A DNA stretch of 16,902 bases from NCBI GenBank assembly GCA_021793595.1, contig JAJYSL010000085.1, positions 1-16,902 on the forward strand. Direction: 5' to 3'. The stretch is from Acidobacteriota bacterium (GTDB taxonomy: Bacteria > Acidobacteriota > Terriglobia > Terriglobales > Acidobacteriaceae). The translations under genes were made by a program, and so were the position numbers. The notes under the pieces are model-generated. The model was not told the DNA's origin. It did not search any database and was given only the letters and a program-made list of their open reading frames with translations. Shown here piece after piece: positions 8,357-15,572 of this stretch (positions within the stretch are counted from its first letter, which is position 1; each line of letters starts with the position of its first letter).

Positions 8357-8716
8357 TTGAAACCATCGATTCGCCTGTCCATGGTGGCCAGTGCGGCGGT
8401 TGTATTACTGTTGACCGGCTGCCATCACACGCTGAAATCGAAGCCGTTGAGCCAGTTGACGCCGACAGAAATACAGGGACATGCCGTCTTTCAGAGCCAC
8501 TGCGCAGTCTGTCATCACCCGAACAGTGAACAGAAACTGGTGGGTCCTGGTCTGCTGGGCCTGTTCCAGAAGCCGTATCTTCCCAGCGGTGCCCCGGCAA
8601 CGGACGCACGTGTTCGCGCCACTATTCTCCATGGCAAGAATGTCATGCCGCCGTTCGGAAATGTTCTTAGCGGCCAGCAACTGAACGATTTGCTGGCTTA
8701 TCTGCATACCATTTAA
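8357..8716 (+). CDS. Small lipoprotein c-type cytochrome (copy 2)
   Basis: Paralogue of the preceding gene: 119 residues, aligning without gaps, 77 identities counted by eye. Lipobox LTGC (Cys22), haem motif CAVCH (C49, C52, H53) and likely axial Met97 in VMPPFG are all kept. I place the start at TTG 8357, because GGAGGAAGA lies just upstream and the length then equals copy 1. An upstream in-frame TTG at 8288 would add 23 residues before the signal peptide. The RBS and TTG are similar in both copies, so the duplication included the translation start. Confidence 0.93.
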   Translation: MKPSIRLSMVASAAVVLLLTGCHHTLKSKPLSQLTPTEIQGHAVFQSHCAVCHHPNSEQKLVGPGLLGLFQKPYLPSGAPATDARVRATILHGKNVMPPFGNVLSGQQLNDLLAYLHTI

Positions 8717-8717
8717 G

Positions 8718-8762
8718 CAATCGCAGATGCAGGACCTACTGGCCTATCTCCACACCGTATGA
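8718..8762 (+). pseudogene. C-terminal remnant of a third cytochrome c copy
   Basis: Reading in the frame ending with TGA at 8760-8762, the last codons give SQMQDLLAYLHTV then stop. This matches the C-termini of copy 1 (QQMNDLLAYLHTL) and copy 2 (QQLNDLLAYLHTI). The frame differs from copy 2, and only ~13 codons remain, directly after the copy 2 stop. The TGA overlaps the next gene's ATG as ATGA. It looks like what is left after deletion of most of a third tandem gene. ATG 8727 could still allow an 11-codon peptide. Confidence 0.8.
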
Positions 8763-9133
8763 ACGAGCCCGAACAGAAACCCAGTCCCGAAGATGCAGCA
8801 GCCCGATTTCCTGGCGTGGCCGCCATCGCGTTATGGATGCTGCTGGAGTCGCTGATCGGAGTGTTCGGGGTGCTCACCGGTCACTTTGCCAGTCATGGCG
8901 CGCGCATCGCAGTGCTGGCTGTAGCGACACTCCTCGCGCTGGCCGGCCTTGGTCTGTTCAAGATGCGCCGCTGGGGATGGGCGCTGGCCCTGGCCGCTGC
9001 ATTTCTCACCAGCAGCTACGGCATCTACATCATCCTGCGTTTCCATCAGAACAATTACTGGGTCATGACGCTGGCAAATTTCGTCTTCTTCTTCTACCTG
9101 GTCCGCCCAGAAATCCTAAGACGATTACGTTGA
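8759..9133 (+). CDS. Small multi-helix membrane protein of unknown function
   Basis: A 124-residue protein I do not recognise. A short acidic and Pro-rich N-terminus (EPEQKPSPED) is followed by about four hydrophobic segments at ~17-40, 48-66, 70-92 and 98-115, and a basic tail (ILRRLR). A membrane protein with both ends cytoplasmic is likely. There is no RBS before ATG 8759. Instead the start overlaps the stop of the third-cytochrome remnant (ATGA), pointing to past or present translational coupling. It probably shares a transcript with the cytochromes. Confidence 0.75.
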   Translation: MNEPEQKPSPEDAAARFPGVAAIALWMLLESLIGVFGVLTGHFASHGARIAVLAVATLLALAGLGLFKMRRWGWALALAAAFLTSSYGIYIILRFHQNNYWVMTLANFVFFFYLVRPEILRRLR

Positions 9134-9152
9134 GAGGAATTGCTTGTAACGC

Positions 9153-9170
9153 TCAGCCCAGCCTTGCTGA
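9153..9170 (+). terminator. Weak hairpin after the small membrane protein gene
   Basis: TCAGC and GCTGA are separated by 8 bases, followed by a moderately T-rich stretch. It lies 20 bases past the stop at 9133. Only a weak terminator candidate. Confidence 0.2.
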
Positions 9171-9251
9171 ATTGTTGGTCCATTTTCGAAATATTGCCAA
9201 ATCAGCAATAACTCCTCATTGTGTCCTGGTTTGTAATGCTGATTGATTTCC

Positions 9252-9286
9252 GAAGCGAAGCACAAGCATGGGCTTGCGCTTACTTC
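9252..9286. terminator. Imperfect long hairpin at the end of the hydrolase gene
   Basis: Left arm GAAG, AAGC, CAAGC and right arm GCTTG, GCTT, CTTC pair over 13 bp with a small bulge and a mismatch, around a 4-base loop. It spans the stop codon of the minus-strand hydrolase and lies between two convergent genes, where a bidirectional terminator is expected. No strong T-run follows on either side. Confidence 0.35.
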
Positions 9287-10062
9287 AAATATTCAGCGAA
9301 GAAGGCAAACATGCGGCTGTCCGCATCGGCCGTATCCTCCGGTCGATAGCCTGCCTTGTTGTTGGGATTTTGAAAGGCATGCCCGGCATCCGGGTACTCT
9401 TTCACGTCGACGGGATGGCCGATCGACTTCATCGCCGCGGCGAAATCTGCAACATCCTTCGGCGTGATGCCGCGATCCTGCGCTCCAAAGTTCCCCAGAA
9501 TGGCAGCATGAATTTTCTTCAACTGCGCCGGATCGGATTCAGGCGCGCCGTAGTTGATCGCCACTGCCTTCAGCGACGGTTCCGCAACTGCCAGCTGCAT
9601 GGCAAAACTGCCACCCATGCACCAGCCCGCCGCGCCAATGCGGTTGGCCTTCACATATTTCAGCGTCTTCAAATACGCCACGCCGGAGCGAAGATACCCC
9701 ACCCCTCGATCCTGCGGCAGCGCGCGCATCAGCTCATGCGCCATCTCCGGATCGGTCGCGACCTGGCCACGATACAGGTCCACCGCCAGCGTCACGTAGC
9801 CGTGCTCGGCAAACATCTGCGCCTGCTGCTTCACCCAATCATTCAGTCCCCACCACTCGTGAATGATGACAATCGCCGGAAACGATCCAGCCGCCTGCGG
9901 ACGATACAAAACGCCATGCACCGTCTCGGTGCCGCTCGGAAAGCTGACATTTTCCGGTCCCATCACATTGCTGGTTGATTTCGATTGTGCCGTTGCTGAG
10001 GCGACGCAGCCCAGAAACAATACCACGGAGAAAAGCATGAAATAGCGGGAGGCTGTCTTCAT
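9280..10062 (-). CDS. Secreted dienelactone-hydrolase-family alpha/beta hydrolase
   Basis: Serine-hydrolase-like fold with a cysteine nucleophile; members cleave lactones or esters. Starting at ATG 10062 the protein has 260 residues and a signal peptide ending near residue 26 (ASATAQ). The family triad is visible: nucleophile Cys148 in GWCMGG, Asp196 in GAQD, and His228 in DAGHAFQN. Glu69 in HEWWGL corresponds to the conserved Glu of dienelactone hydrolase. The start is preferred over an upstream frame opening at 10143 because CCAGGA lies ~9 bases before this ATG and the signal peptide begins there. A signal peptide is less common than the cytoplasmic form, but such exported versions occur in Acidobacteriota and Proteobacteria. 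True substrate unknown. It lies 137 bp downstream of fabG, same direction. Confidence 0.9.
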   Translation of the reverse strand: MKTASRYFMLFSVVLFLGCVASATAQSKSTSNVMGPENVSFPSGTETVHGVLYRPQAAGSFPAIVIIHEWWGLNDWVKQQAQMFAEHGYVTLAVDLYRGQVATDPEMAHELMRALPQDRGVGYLRSGVAYLKTLKYVKANRIGAAGWCMGGSFAMQLAVAEPSLKAVAINYGAPESDPAQLKKIHAAILGNFGAQDRGITPKDVADFAAAMKSIGHPVDVKEYPDAGHAFQNPNNKAGYRPEDTADADSRMFAFFAEYLK

Positions 10063-10199
10063 CCTGACACATCCTGGCCTACGGAGAAATGGAGACTGCG
10101 TGGGAGGCGAAGCGGTGCACGGGATGCTTCCACACAACAACAATACGCCGCCTCTGCGCGCCCGGCATCAAGATTTTTTCGGCTTGGGTCGAACCCCAC

Positions 10200-10946
10200 T
10201 TAACCCATGTGCATCCCGCCGTTGACGTCGAGAACATGGCCCGTGATATAGCTGGCCTGGTCGGAGGCGAGAAACACCACCGCACTGGCTACATCCTCCG
10301 GCGTGCCCGCGCGATCCAGCGGAATCTGCGTCAACATGGCCGTGCGCTGCTGGTCGTTCAACACATCCGTCATTGGCGTGGAAATGTAGCCGGGCGCAAC
10401 CGCATTCACGGTGATATTCCGCGACGCCAGCTCGCGAGCCAACGACATGGTCAGGCCGATCAAGCCGGCTTTGCTAGCGGCATAATTCGCCTGCCCCGCT
10501 TGCCCGGTTTCAGCCACCACGCTGCTGATATTGATGATGCGTCCCCAGCGAGCCTTCAACATGCTGGAGGAAGCGGCCTGGGTCAGCAGAAATGCGCCTG
10601 TCAAATTCGTTTGCAGCACCGCATTCCAATCTGCCAGCTTCATCCGCAACATCAGGTTGTCGCGTGTGATGCCGCCATTGTTCACCAGAATTTCTATTCT
10701 CCCGTACTGCGCCAGCACCGCTTTGGTTGCGGCCTTGATGGAGTCTTCGCTGGCCAGGTCCATTTCAAACGGCACGGCTTTCCCGCCTGCCGCCTCAATT
10801 TCCGCCGCAACCTCCGCCAGTTTTGCCGTGTTGCGCGCCGCCAGCGCCACTTGTGCTCCTGCCTTGGCGAGCGCCACGGCGCAGGCGCGACCAATGCCCT
10901 GCGAGGCGCCGGTGATCAGTGCCACCCGGCCATCCAATGAAATCAT
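10200..10946 (-). CDS. fabG: 3-oxoacyl-ACP reductase-like short-chain dehydrogenase
   Basis: NAD(P)H-dependent reductase of the SDR family, probably reducing 3-oxoacyl-ACP in fatty acid elongation. The 248 residues carry the cofactor motif TGASQGIG (13-20), NNGG (89-92), the catalytic S142, Y155 and K159 (YAASK), NAVAPGYI after the active site, and a C-terminal VNGGMHMG typical of FabG. AGGAG lies ~8 bases before the ATG. It stands away from other fatty-acid genes (no fabD, acpP or fabF here), so a specialised reductase is also possible. Upstream on the same strand is the DUF2071 gene (100 bp gap). Confidence 0.9.
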   Translation of the reverse strand: MISLDGRVALITGASQGIGRACAVALAKAGAQVALAARNTAKLAEVAAEIEAAGGKAVPFEMDLASEDSIKAATKAVLAQYGRIEILVNNGGITRDNLMLRMKLADWNAVLQTNLTGAFLLTQAASSSMLKARWGRIINISSVVAETGQAGQANYAASKAGLIGLTMSLARELASRNITVNAVAPGYISTPMTDVLNDQQRTAMLTQIPLDRAGTPEDVASAVVFLASDQASYITGHVLDVNGGMHMG

Positions 10947-11046
10947 GCAATCGGCTCCTGAATTTCAATTTGTGCGAGCTTCGAGAAGATTATAAAAGTC
11001 CGCGGACCGGACTGATTGCGTTGCATGTACCCACAAGCCTACGCTT

Positions 11047-11814
11047 TTACGCCAGCGCCAGCACCGGCTCCAATTGCCAGATGTATACGCGCTGCTCGCG
11101 GGCGAAGTGCAGCACCGGCGGAATGTCGGGCAAGCGAATCCCATGCGCCTGCGGTAAATCGTTCACTTCAATTTCGGCTTCCGCAGCTTCCAGCGGCCAG
11201 GGAGCATGGTGGATATTGCCTTGCAGCAGTCGGCCACCACGGTCGTGCGTGAACAGGCAGTATCGCTCGGTCAGAAAATATTCAATCGTATCGCGTGCGC
11301 TGCGTCCGGCGGTCTGCGGTCCCATACCGCGATAGGTGGCGCGAAAATTCACCGGTTTCTGACTCAACAGGCGAGCACTTTCATAATGCAGCCACCCATT
11401 TGGACGTTCCTCGACATGCATCTTTGCCCAGTAATACGGCAGGTGAAACCACAAACGCGCGGCCATCACTGCTGCCGGGTTCGCCGCGTCCAGAGAAAAG
11501 AAAAATACTCCCGGCGTTCCCGTACGCTCCTCGCGAACATACGTGCGCAAATTCAGCTCGGCAAAACGGTGCGCCCCGGGCACGCTGCCCAATCCTCGGA
11601 ATCGAATCCGATCCATGGCGAAGGGCACAATTCCCACCCAGCCGGTCCCGGCAAATCCATCGACGACCAGTCCCGGCGGCAACAGAGGTGCGATTGCCTC
11701 CGCGGCGATCGGCCAATGTGCAAACAGCAGGCTGTGCCAGCGCTGGCTCATTACCCAGGGCCGCTTCGGCAAGGCCCACGGCCGGTCGGCGGAGATTGTC
11801 AGTACCTCGCTCAT
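11047..11814 (-). CDS. DUF2071 (YqjF-like) protein
   Basis: Conserved protein of unknown function, 255 residues, no signal peptide or membrane helix. Its pattern matches the DUF2071 family from my knowledge: SQRWHSLLFAHWPI near residue 25, LLPPGLVVDGFAGTGWVGIVPF at about 44-66 with its usual order, ELNLRTYV, and a C-terminal half with YYWAKM and RYCLFT. The family is linked with an acetoacetate-decarboxylase-like fold, but no activity can be claimed. ATG 11814 has AAGGG ~11 bases upstream. It is divergent from the acyltransferase gene and probably heads a fabG/hydrolase transcript. Confidence 0.85.
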   Translation of the reverse strand: MSEVLTISADRPWALPKRPWVMSQRWHSLLFAHWPIAAEAIAPLLPPGLVVDGFAGTGWVGIVPFAMDRIRFRGLGSVPGAHRFAELNLRTYVREERTGTPGVFFFSLDAANPAAVMAARLWFHLPYYWAKMHVEERPNGWLHYESARLLSQKPVNFRATYRGMGPQTAGRSARDTIEYFLTERYCLFTHDRGGRLLQGNIHHAPWPLEAAEAEIEVNDLPQAHGIRLPDIPPVLHFAREQRVYIWQLEPVLALA

Positions 11815-11848
11815 ATATCACGACCCTTAACAGATTAACCAAAGAGTA

Positions 11849-11864
11849 CGCATAAGGATATGCG
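11849..11864. promoter_or_regulatory. 16-bp palindrome in divergent intergenic region
   Basis: CGCATA and TATGCG flank AGGA, a perfect 6-bp inverted repeat between the divergent DUF2071 and acyltransferase genes. It could be an operator or a small hairpin. No regulator gene is nearby. Confidence 0.25.
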
Positions 11865-11947
11865 CAATTCAAAAGTTGATTTTGCTATCCTTAGCATTCA
11901 GCCCCAGACTTCTATCTGCAGATAGTGTCTTAGCCAAGGGTTACGGA

Positions 11948-13150
11948 TTGAGTTTCCAGAGAAGTTCAAATCTTGATATACCGGACAGAGCCATCAATTG
12001 TCAGGAAGGAGTCACCAGTATTCCTGAAGAGAAGCAGTCAGACGCGCGAATCCAGATCTCCGGCCACATCCCAAAGTTAGATTCGCTGCGAGGAGTGGCC
12101 ATTCTGCTGGTCATTGCTTATCATGCTTACGGTGGAGACATCGATTACCGGAGGTGGCATGGAGCGGCGTACTATTTCCTCTACATATCGCGATACGGAT
12201 ACACAGGGGTGGAGCTGTTTTTTGTGCTGTCTGGATTTTTAATTACCAGCATCTTGCTAAAAGGTAAGTCCAGCCCCAACTATTACCGATCGTTTTACTC
12301 ACGTCGCGCCCTGCGCATTTTACCTGCCTATTTCGCCATATTGATCATCGCAAAGATCTGGATGGGTGTGACCTGGAAATATATTCTGGCCTGCCTTCTT
12401 TTCGTTGCCAATATGGCAGGTCTTGTAGGCGCTAGAACAAGTGAGTATGCACCTCTATGGTCCCTGGCTGTGGAAGAACAGTTTTATCTGGTCTGGCCAT
12501 TCTGCGTTCGGAAATTCAGGGAGGTTTCTTTGTTGAAACTCGCAATTGGCTTGTGCATGTTTCTCCCGATTGCGCGCCTGCTGGCAACCATATTTTTCCC
12601 GCATGTGGATATTCGATACAAAACTTATTTTATTGCCGACTATTTGTCTTACGGTGCATTGCTCGCAATCTGCTTGCATCTTGGCTATATTCACGCTTGC
12701 AATATACAAAGAATTGCTCGATGGCTGATCGTAGTGGGAGTGGCGCTGTCGCTGGCCGTAGTCTTTTTCGAATATGTAGGTTACAGATTTCCTTATGCCA
12801 GACCGGTGCTACAGTCCATGGGAGTGCTTCCTTTTATATGGATGTACTCAGGTATGGTGTTGAAGGCCATTGCCAGTCATCATTTTGGAGACCAGCGTTC
12901 CAACGCAATACTTTCCTTTCTTGGCTACATCAGTTATGGCTTGTACCTTATTCACGAAGTGTTATTTCATGAATACGGAAAGCTTACTGCGCATGGCTAT
13001 CTGTCGCAGTTGAGCTGCAGCTTTCTGGCGCTTAGCATCCGATTCATGTGTGTGGCAGCGGCATCAGTTTTCCTTGCGTATCTCTCTCGTCGGTTCTACG
13101 AAGAGTATTTTTTACGTATGCGCACCGAAACGAGACACACAAGAGCTTGA
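11948..13150 (+). CDS. Membrane acyltransferase (acyltransferase 3 / OafA-like family)
   Basis: Integral membrane enzyme family that transfers acyl groups to sugars, such as O-antigen or exopolysaccharide. Family motifs in order: LDSLRGVAILLVIAYH with the essential-type His, GVELFFVLSGFLI, YSRRALRILPAY, APLWSLAVEEQFYLVWP, ISYGLYLIH and RRFYEEYF. About ten hydrophobic segments run through it. The start is unclear: no ATG is in frame before the motifs. TTG 11948 (AAGG 8 bases upstream) is my choice; TTG 11876 is an alternative; ATT 12020 has a perfect AAGGAG 8 bases upstream. GC is lower than in neighbours (sampled lines 35-50% against ~57% in thyX), suggesting horizontal transfer. Acceptor and acyl donor unknown. 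Confidence 0.88.
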   Translation: MSFQRSSNLDIPDRAINCQEGVTSIPEEKQSDARIQISGHIPKLDSLRGVAILLVIAYHAYGGDIDYRRWHGAAYYFLYISRYGYTGVELFFVLSGFLITSILLKGKSSPNYYRSFYSRRALRILPAYFAILIIAKIWMGVTWKYILACLLFVANMAGLVGARTSEYAPLWSLAVEEQFYLVWPFCVRKFREVSLLKLAIGLCMFLPIARLLATIFFPHVDIRYKTYFIADYLSYGALLAICLHLGYIHACNIQRIARWLIVVGVALSLAVVFFEYVGYRFPYARPVLQSMGVLPFIWMYSGMVLKAIASHHFGDQRSNAILSFLGYISYGLYLIHEVLFHEYGKLTAHGYLSQLSCSFLALSIRFMCVAAASVFLAYLSRRFYEEYFLRMRTETRHTRA

Positions 13151-13254
13151 GAGCGGGGCAGTTCAGAGAAAGCTTTGTCGCGCAATCCGACATTGCTCTG
13201 CGATACTCTGAAAGTCGACTTGCCTCGATTGAAAGAGATTGGACCCAGATAGCC

Positions 13255-14835
13255 ATGCCCTCCGAAGACCCGCTCCCCGCTTCCCCTGATGCTGACGGCA
13301 CCGAAGTCTACGCCATCCACGGCGCTGATCCAGAGGTTTTGGCCTATGCCATGGCAAAATATTCCCGTTCCGCACTTTCCATGAAGCAGTCTCTGCGCGA
13401 ATTAAATGCCCAGCGTGCCGAACAGTTCCTGAACACATTCTATTTCCAGTATGGGCACCGTTCGATCGCAGACCTGGCGCACATTGCGTTTGCCGTGGAA
13501 CGTTTGTCGCTGCTGGCGGCCATCGTGCTGGTGGATGAACAGCGCTGGGACGGCCAGGAACGCTCCACCCGTTATCAGGATTTCAAGAAAAGCGGCTGGT
13601 ATTTGCCGGCATTCGGTTCCAACGATTCGGCGCGCCAGCTCTACACGCAACAGATTGAAAAACTGTTTTCGAGCTACGACGAAATTTCCCGTGGCGCTGT
13701 GGAGTTACTGCGTGCCCAGGTTGCCAAGCCGGAGGAAATGAAGCAGGAGGCCTACGACCGCACCCTGCGCGCCCGCGCCTTCGATGGCGCACGCTACCTG
13801 TTGCCGCTGGCCGCAAACACTTCTTTGGGAGAAATTGTGAACGCCCGTACCCTGGAGACGCAGGTCTCCCGGTTGCTGTCGCAACCCCACGCGGAGGTTC
13901 GCCGGCTGGGAGAAAAACTGCGCGAGGCGGCCGCATCGCCCTGCTGGAGTGTGCAACGCGCGCCGTTCGAAGACTTGCAGCGTGACATTGCCGCCGCCGA
14001 TCCTGCACTGGGGGAACGCGCGACCGCCTTGCTGTTGCGAGACGTCGCAGTCGCTCCCACCCTGGTGAAATATGCGGCTCCCGTCGAATACATCCAGAAA
14101 TCGCGGACCGAATTGGAACAGGCTGCGTCCGAGATGATGAACTCCGCGCCCATTCAGCCATCGCCGCTCGTCGATCTGGTCGAAGCGGACGGTGCCGGGG
14201 AACGCGAATCAATTGAAACTGAAATCGTCACCACCCTGCTCTACGGCGCATGCCACTATTCCTATCGCCAGATTCGCGAAGCCGTGTGTGCGCTGGATGC
14301 GCCGCGCCGTGAGGAACTGCTGCTGTTGGGCACGCGCCACCGCGGGCGCCACGATGAGCTGTCGCGCGCCTTCTCTTCCGGCTACCAGTTGCGCTTCGAC
14401 ATTCTCATGGACATCGGCGGCTTCCGCGACATGCATCGCCATCGCCGCTGCGTGCAGACCATGCAAGACTTCACCAACCTTCACGGCTACGATGTTCCCG
14501 AGTTGCTGGCTGGCTCCGAGTTGCGCCAACCCTATGAAGATGCGGTGCGCCAGGCCCATGCAGCCTTCGACACATTGTCGCGCGCCGACGTTCCAGAGGC
14601 GAAGGAAACCGCCCAATATGTTCTGCCATTAGGGACGCGCTGCCGCTCGCTGTTCAAGATGGATTTCGCCGAGGCGCTCTACATTGCCGAACTGCGCAGC
14701 GCGCCCCAGGGCCACATCTCCTACCGCCGCGTTGCCTGGGAGATGTATGAGGCCATCGCCAAACGCCATCCCGTGCTCGCAAAAAATTTCCGCATCACCG
14801 ACGTCAACATCCCCATCGACCCCCTCCAGCGATAA
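13255..14835 (+). CDS. Tandem-domain ThyX-like (FAD-dependent thymidylate synthase family) protein
   Basis: A 526-residue protein made of two ThyX-like halves; normal ThyX is ~220-270 residues and acts as a tetramer with FAD, dUMP and methylene-tetrahydrofolate. N-half (~15-230): GHRS (67-70), HIAFAVERLS, then DEQ at the RHR position (94-96) but Ser104, Arg106 and Tyr107 kept, and LPLAANTSLGEIVNARTL near 183-201. C-half (~320-510): FDILMDI, RHR at 395-397 but Asp405 where the signature Ser belongs, and LPLGTRCRSL with ELR (479-481), GHISYRR. Each half thus keeps a different part of RHR-x7-S. The start at ATG 13255 is chosen because homology begins soon after; the frame is open back to 13048 over the acyltransferase end. 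Similar double-length ThyX proteins are, to my knowledge, annotated in Acidobacteriota; activity is unproven. Confidence 0.85.
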   Translation: MPSEDPLPASPDADGTEVYAIHGADPEVLAYAMAKYSRSALSMKQSLRELNAQRAEQFLNTFYFQYGHRSIADLAHIAFAVERLSLLAAIVLVDEQRWDGQERSTRYQDFKKSGWYLPAFGSNDSARQLYTQQIEKLFSSYDEISRGAVELLRAQVAKPEEMKQEAYDRTLRARAFDGARYLLPLAANTSLGEIVNARTLETQVSRLLSQPHAEVRRLGEKLREAAASPCWSVQRAPFEDLQRDIAAADPALGERATALLLRDVAVAPTLVKYAAPVEYIQKSRTELEQAASEMMNSAPIQPSPLVDLVEADGAGERESIETEIVTTLLYGACHYSYRQIREAVCALDAPRREELLLLGTRHRGRHDELSRAFSSGYQLRFDILMDIGGFRDMHRHRRCVQTMQDFTNLHGYDVPELLAGSELRQPYEDAVRQAHAAFDTLSRADVPEAKETAQYVLPLGTRCRSLFKMDFAEALYIAELRSAPQGHISYRRVAWEMYEAIAKRHPVLAKNFRITDVNIPIDPLQR

Positions 14836-14897
14836 GCCCGCGAGCCGATGAGACCTTCAGCGCATCCTTACCGCCGGCAATGTTCGCACATCGATCT

Positions 14898-14927
14898 TTG
14901 GGTGCGCATCATCGAACCAGTCACAAT
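14898..14927 (+). promoter_or_regulatory. Possible promoter upstream of DUF4188-like gene
   Basis: TTGGGT (14898-14903) and CACAAT (14922-14927) are 18 bases apart, with partial consensus matches. The start would fall ~12 bases before the ATG, just ahead of the GAGG ribosome site. Confidence 0.2.
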
Positions 14928-14945
14928 GGAGCGTGAGGTCAACCG

Positions 14946-15452
14946 ATGCCGACAGCCGTAAATCGCCAGACCGTAGATCTGGCGCAATATCCAAATCTCG
15001 TCGTCATCTATCTGGGAATGCGGGTCAATCGGGTTGCTGGGTTGAAGACGCTGCTGGGATTTGGACTGAAGATTGCGGACTCAGTCGCCCTCCAACCCAA
15101 GGGCTTGTTGTCTCATGAGAGCTTTGTGATGTCACTCTTCCCGATGCACGTCGGCATGCGGCAATATTGGATCCATATGGAATCGCTTCTATCGTGGCCG
15201 CGATTGGAACCGCACCGTGCATGGTGGAAAAGCTTTCTTCGCGATCCGGGCGGCACACGTTTCTGGCATGAGGCCGACGGATGCGGGGCGGCATGGTGGC
15301 CATCTACGGCGACATCTCGCAGCCGATCGAAATGCTGCGGTTCGCTCCACTGAAAACCTGCTCGTGGCTCCATGTGCGGCGCAGCTAGGCGCGCTGGCCG
15401 GGGTTCGGATGGGGAACCGGTGATGCGCGAGGAAGACTTGTGCAGGTATTAA
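14946..15452 (+). pseudogene. DUF4188 / monooxygenase-like gene with two compensating frameshifts
   Basis: Originally ~168 residues of the DUF4188 (Pfam monooxygenase-like, ferredoxin-like fold) family; function little known. The start at ATG 14946 has GAGG upstream, and the first frame runs well through VVIYLGMRVNR, HVGMRQYW, HRAWWKSFLRD and FWHEA. Near 15273-15280 the family sequence moves to another frame (MRGGMVAIYGDISQP, MLRFAPLK, from 15281), as if one base were lost. At the AAAA run near 15352-15357 it returns to the first frame (RGSMCGAARRAG, GSDGEPVMREEDL), as if one base were gained, ending with TAA at 15450. As written, translation stops at 15353 after a garbled tail. Either a recent pseudogene or two sequence errors. 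It lies between thyX-like and recA. Confidence 0.8.
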
Positions 15453-15515
15453 TCCCCGCCTGTTACTTTGGTTCCGGAAAAGTATTCGCTATTGTTTCGC
15501 CTATTCCCAATTTGG

Positions 15516-15524
15516 TGCTAAAAT
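15516..15524 (+). promoter_or_regulatory. Extended -10 promoter of recA
   Basis: TGCTAAAAT matches the extended -10 form TG-N-TAAAAT, with a start expected near 15531. A matching -35 is poor, as is common with extended -10 promoters. The leader to the ATG would be ~97 bases. Confidence 0.5.
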
Positions 15525-15556
15525 CCCGCCAGTACCCAAAGTGGATTTCGATTGTT

Positions 15557-15572
15557 TACTTCGATACAAGTA
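15557..15572. promoter_or_regulatory. Inverted repeat in recA leader
   Basis: TACTT and AAGTA flank CGATAC, a 5-6-5 palindrome ~56 bases before the recA ATG. It is a candidate SOS operator by position. It is not the Bacillus-type (GAAC-N4-GTTC) or E. coli-type (CTGT-N8-ACAG) LexA box. Confidence 0.3.

Noticed and set aside
10063..10143. 27-residue N-terminal extension of the hydrolase
   Set aside because: It would bury the signal peptide. ATG 10062 has an RBS at good spacing and begins a typical signal sequence.
10063..10199. Gene or terminator between fabG and the hydrolase
   Set aside because: Short frames there have no recognisable product. A GGGT-TCG-ACCC mini-hairpin just after fabG has a 4-bp stem and no adjacent T-run.
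13048..13254. N-terminal extension of the ThyX-like protein overlapping the acyltransferase end
   Set aside because: The added 69 residues show no family match and overlap ~100 bases of a supported gene. ATG 13255 lies just before the conserved region.
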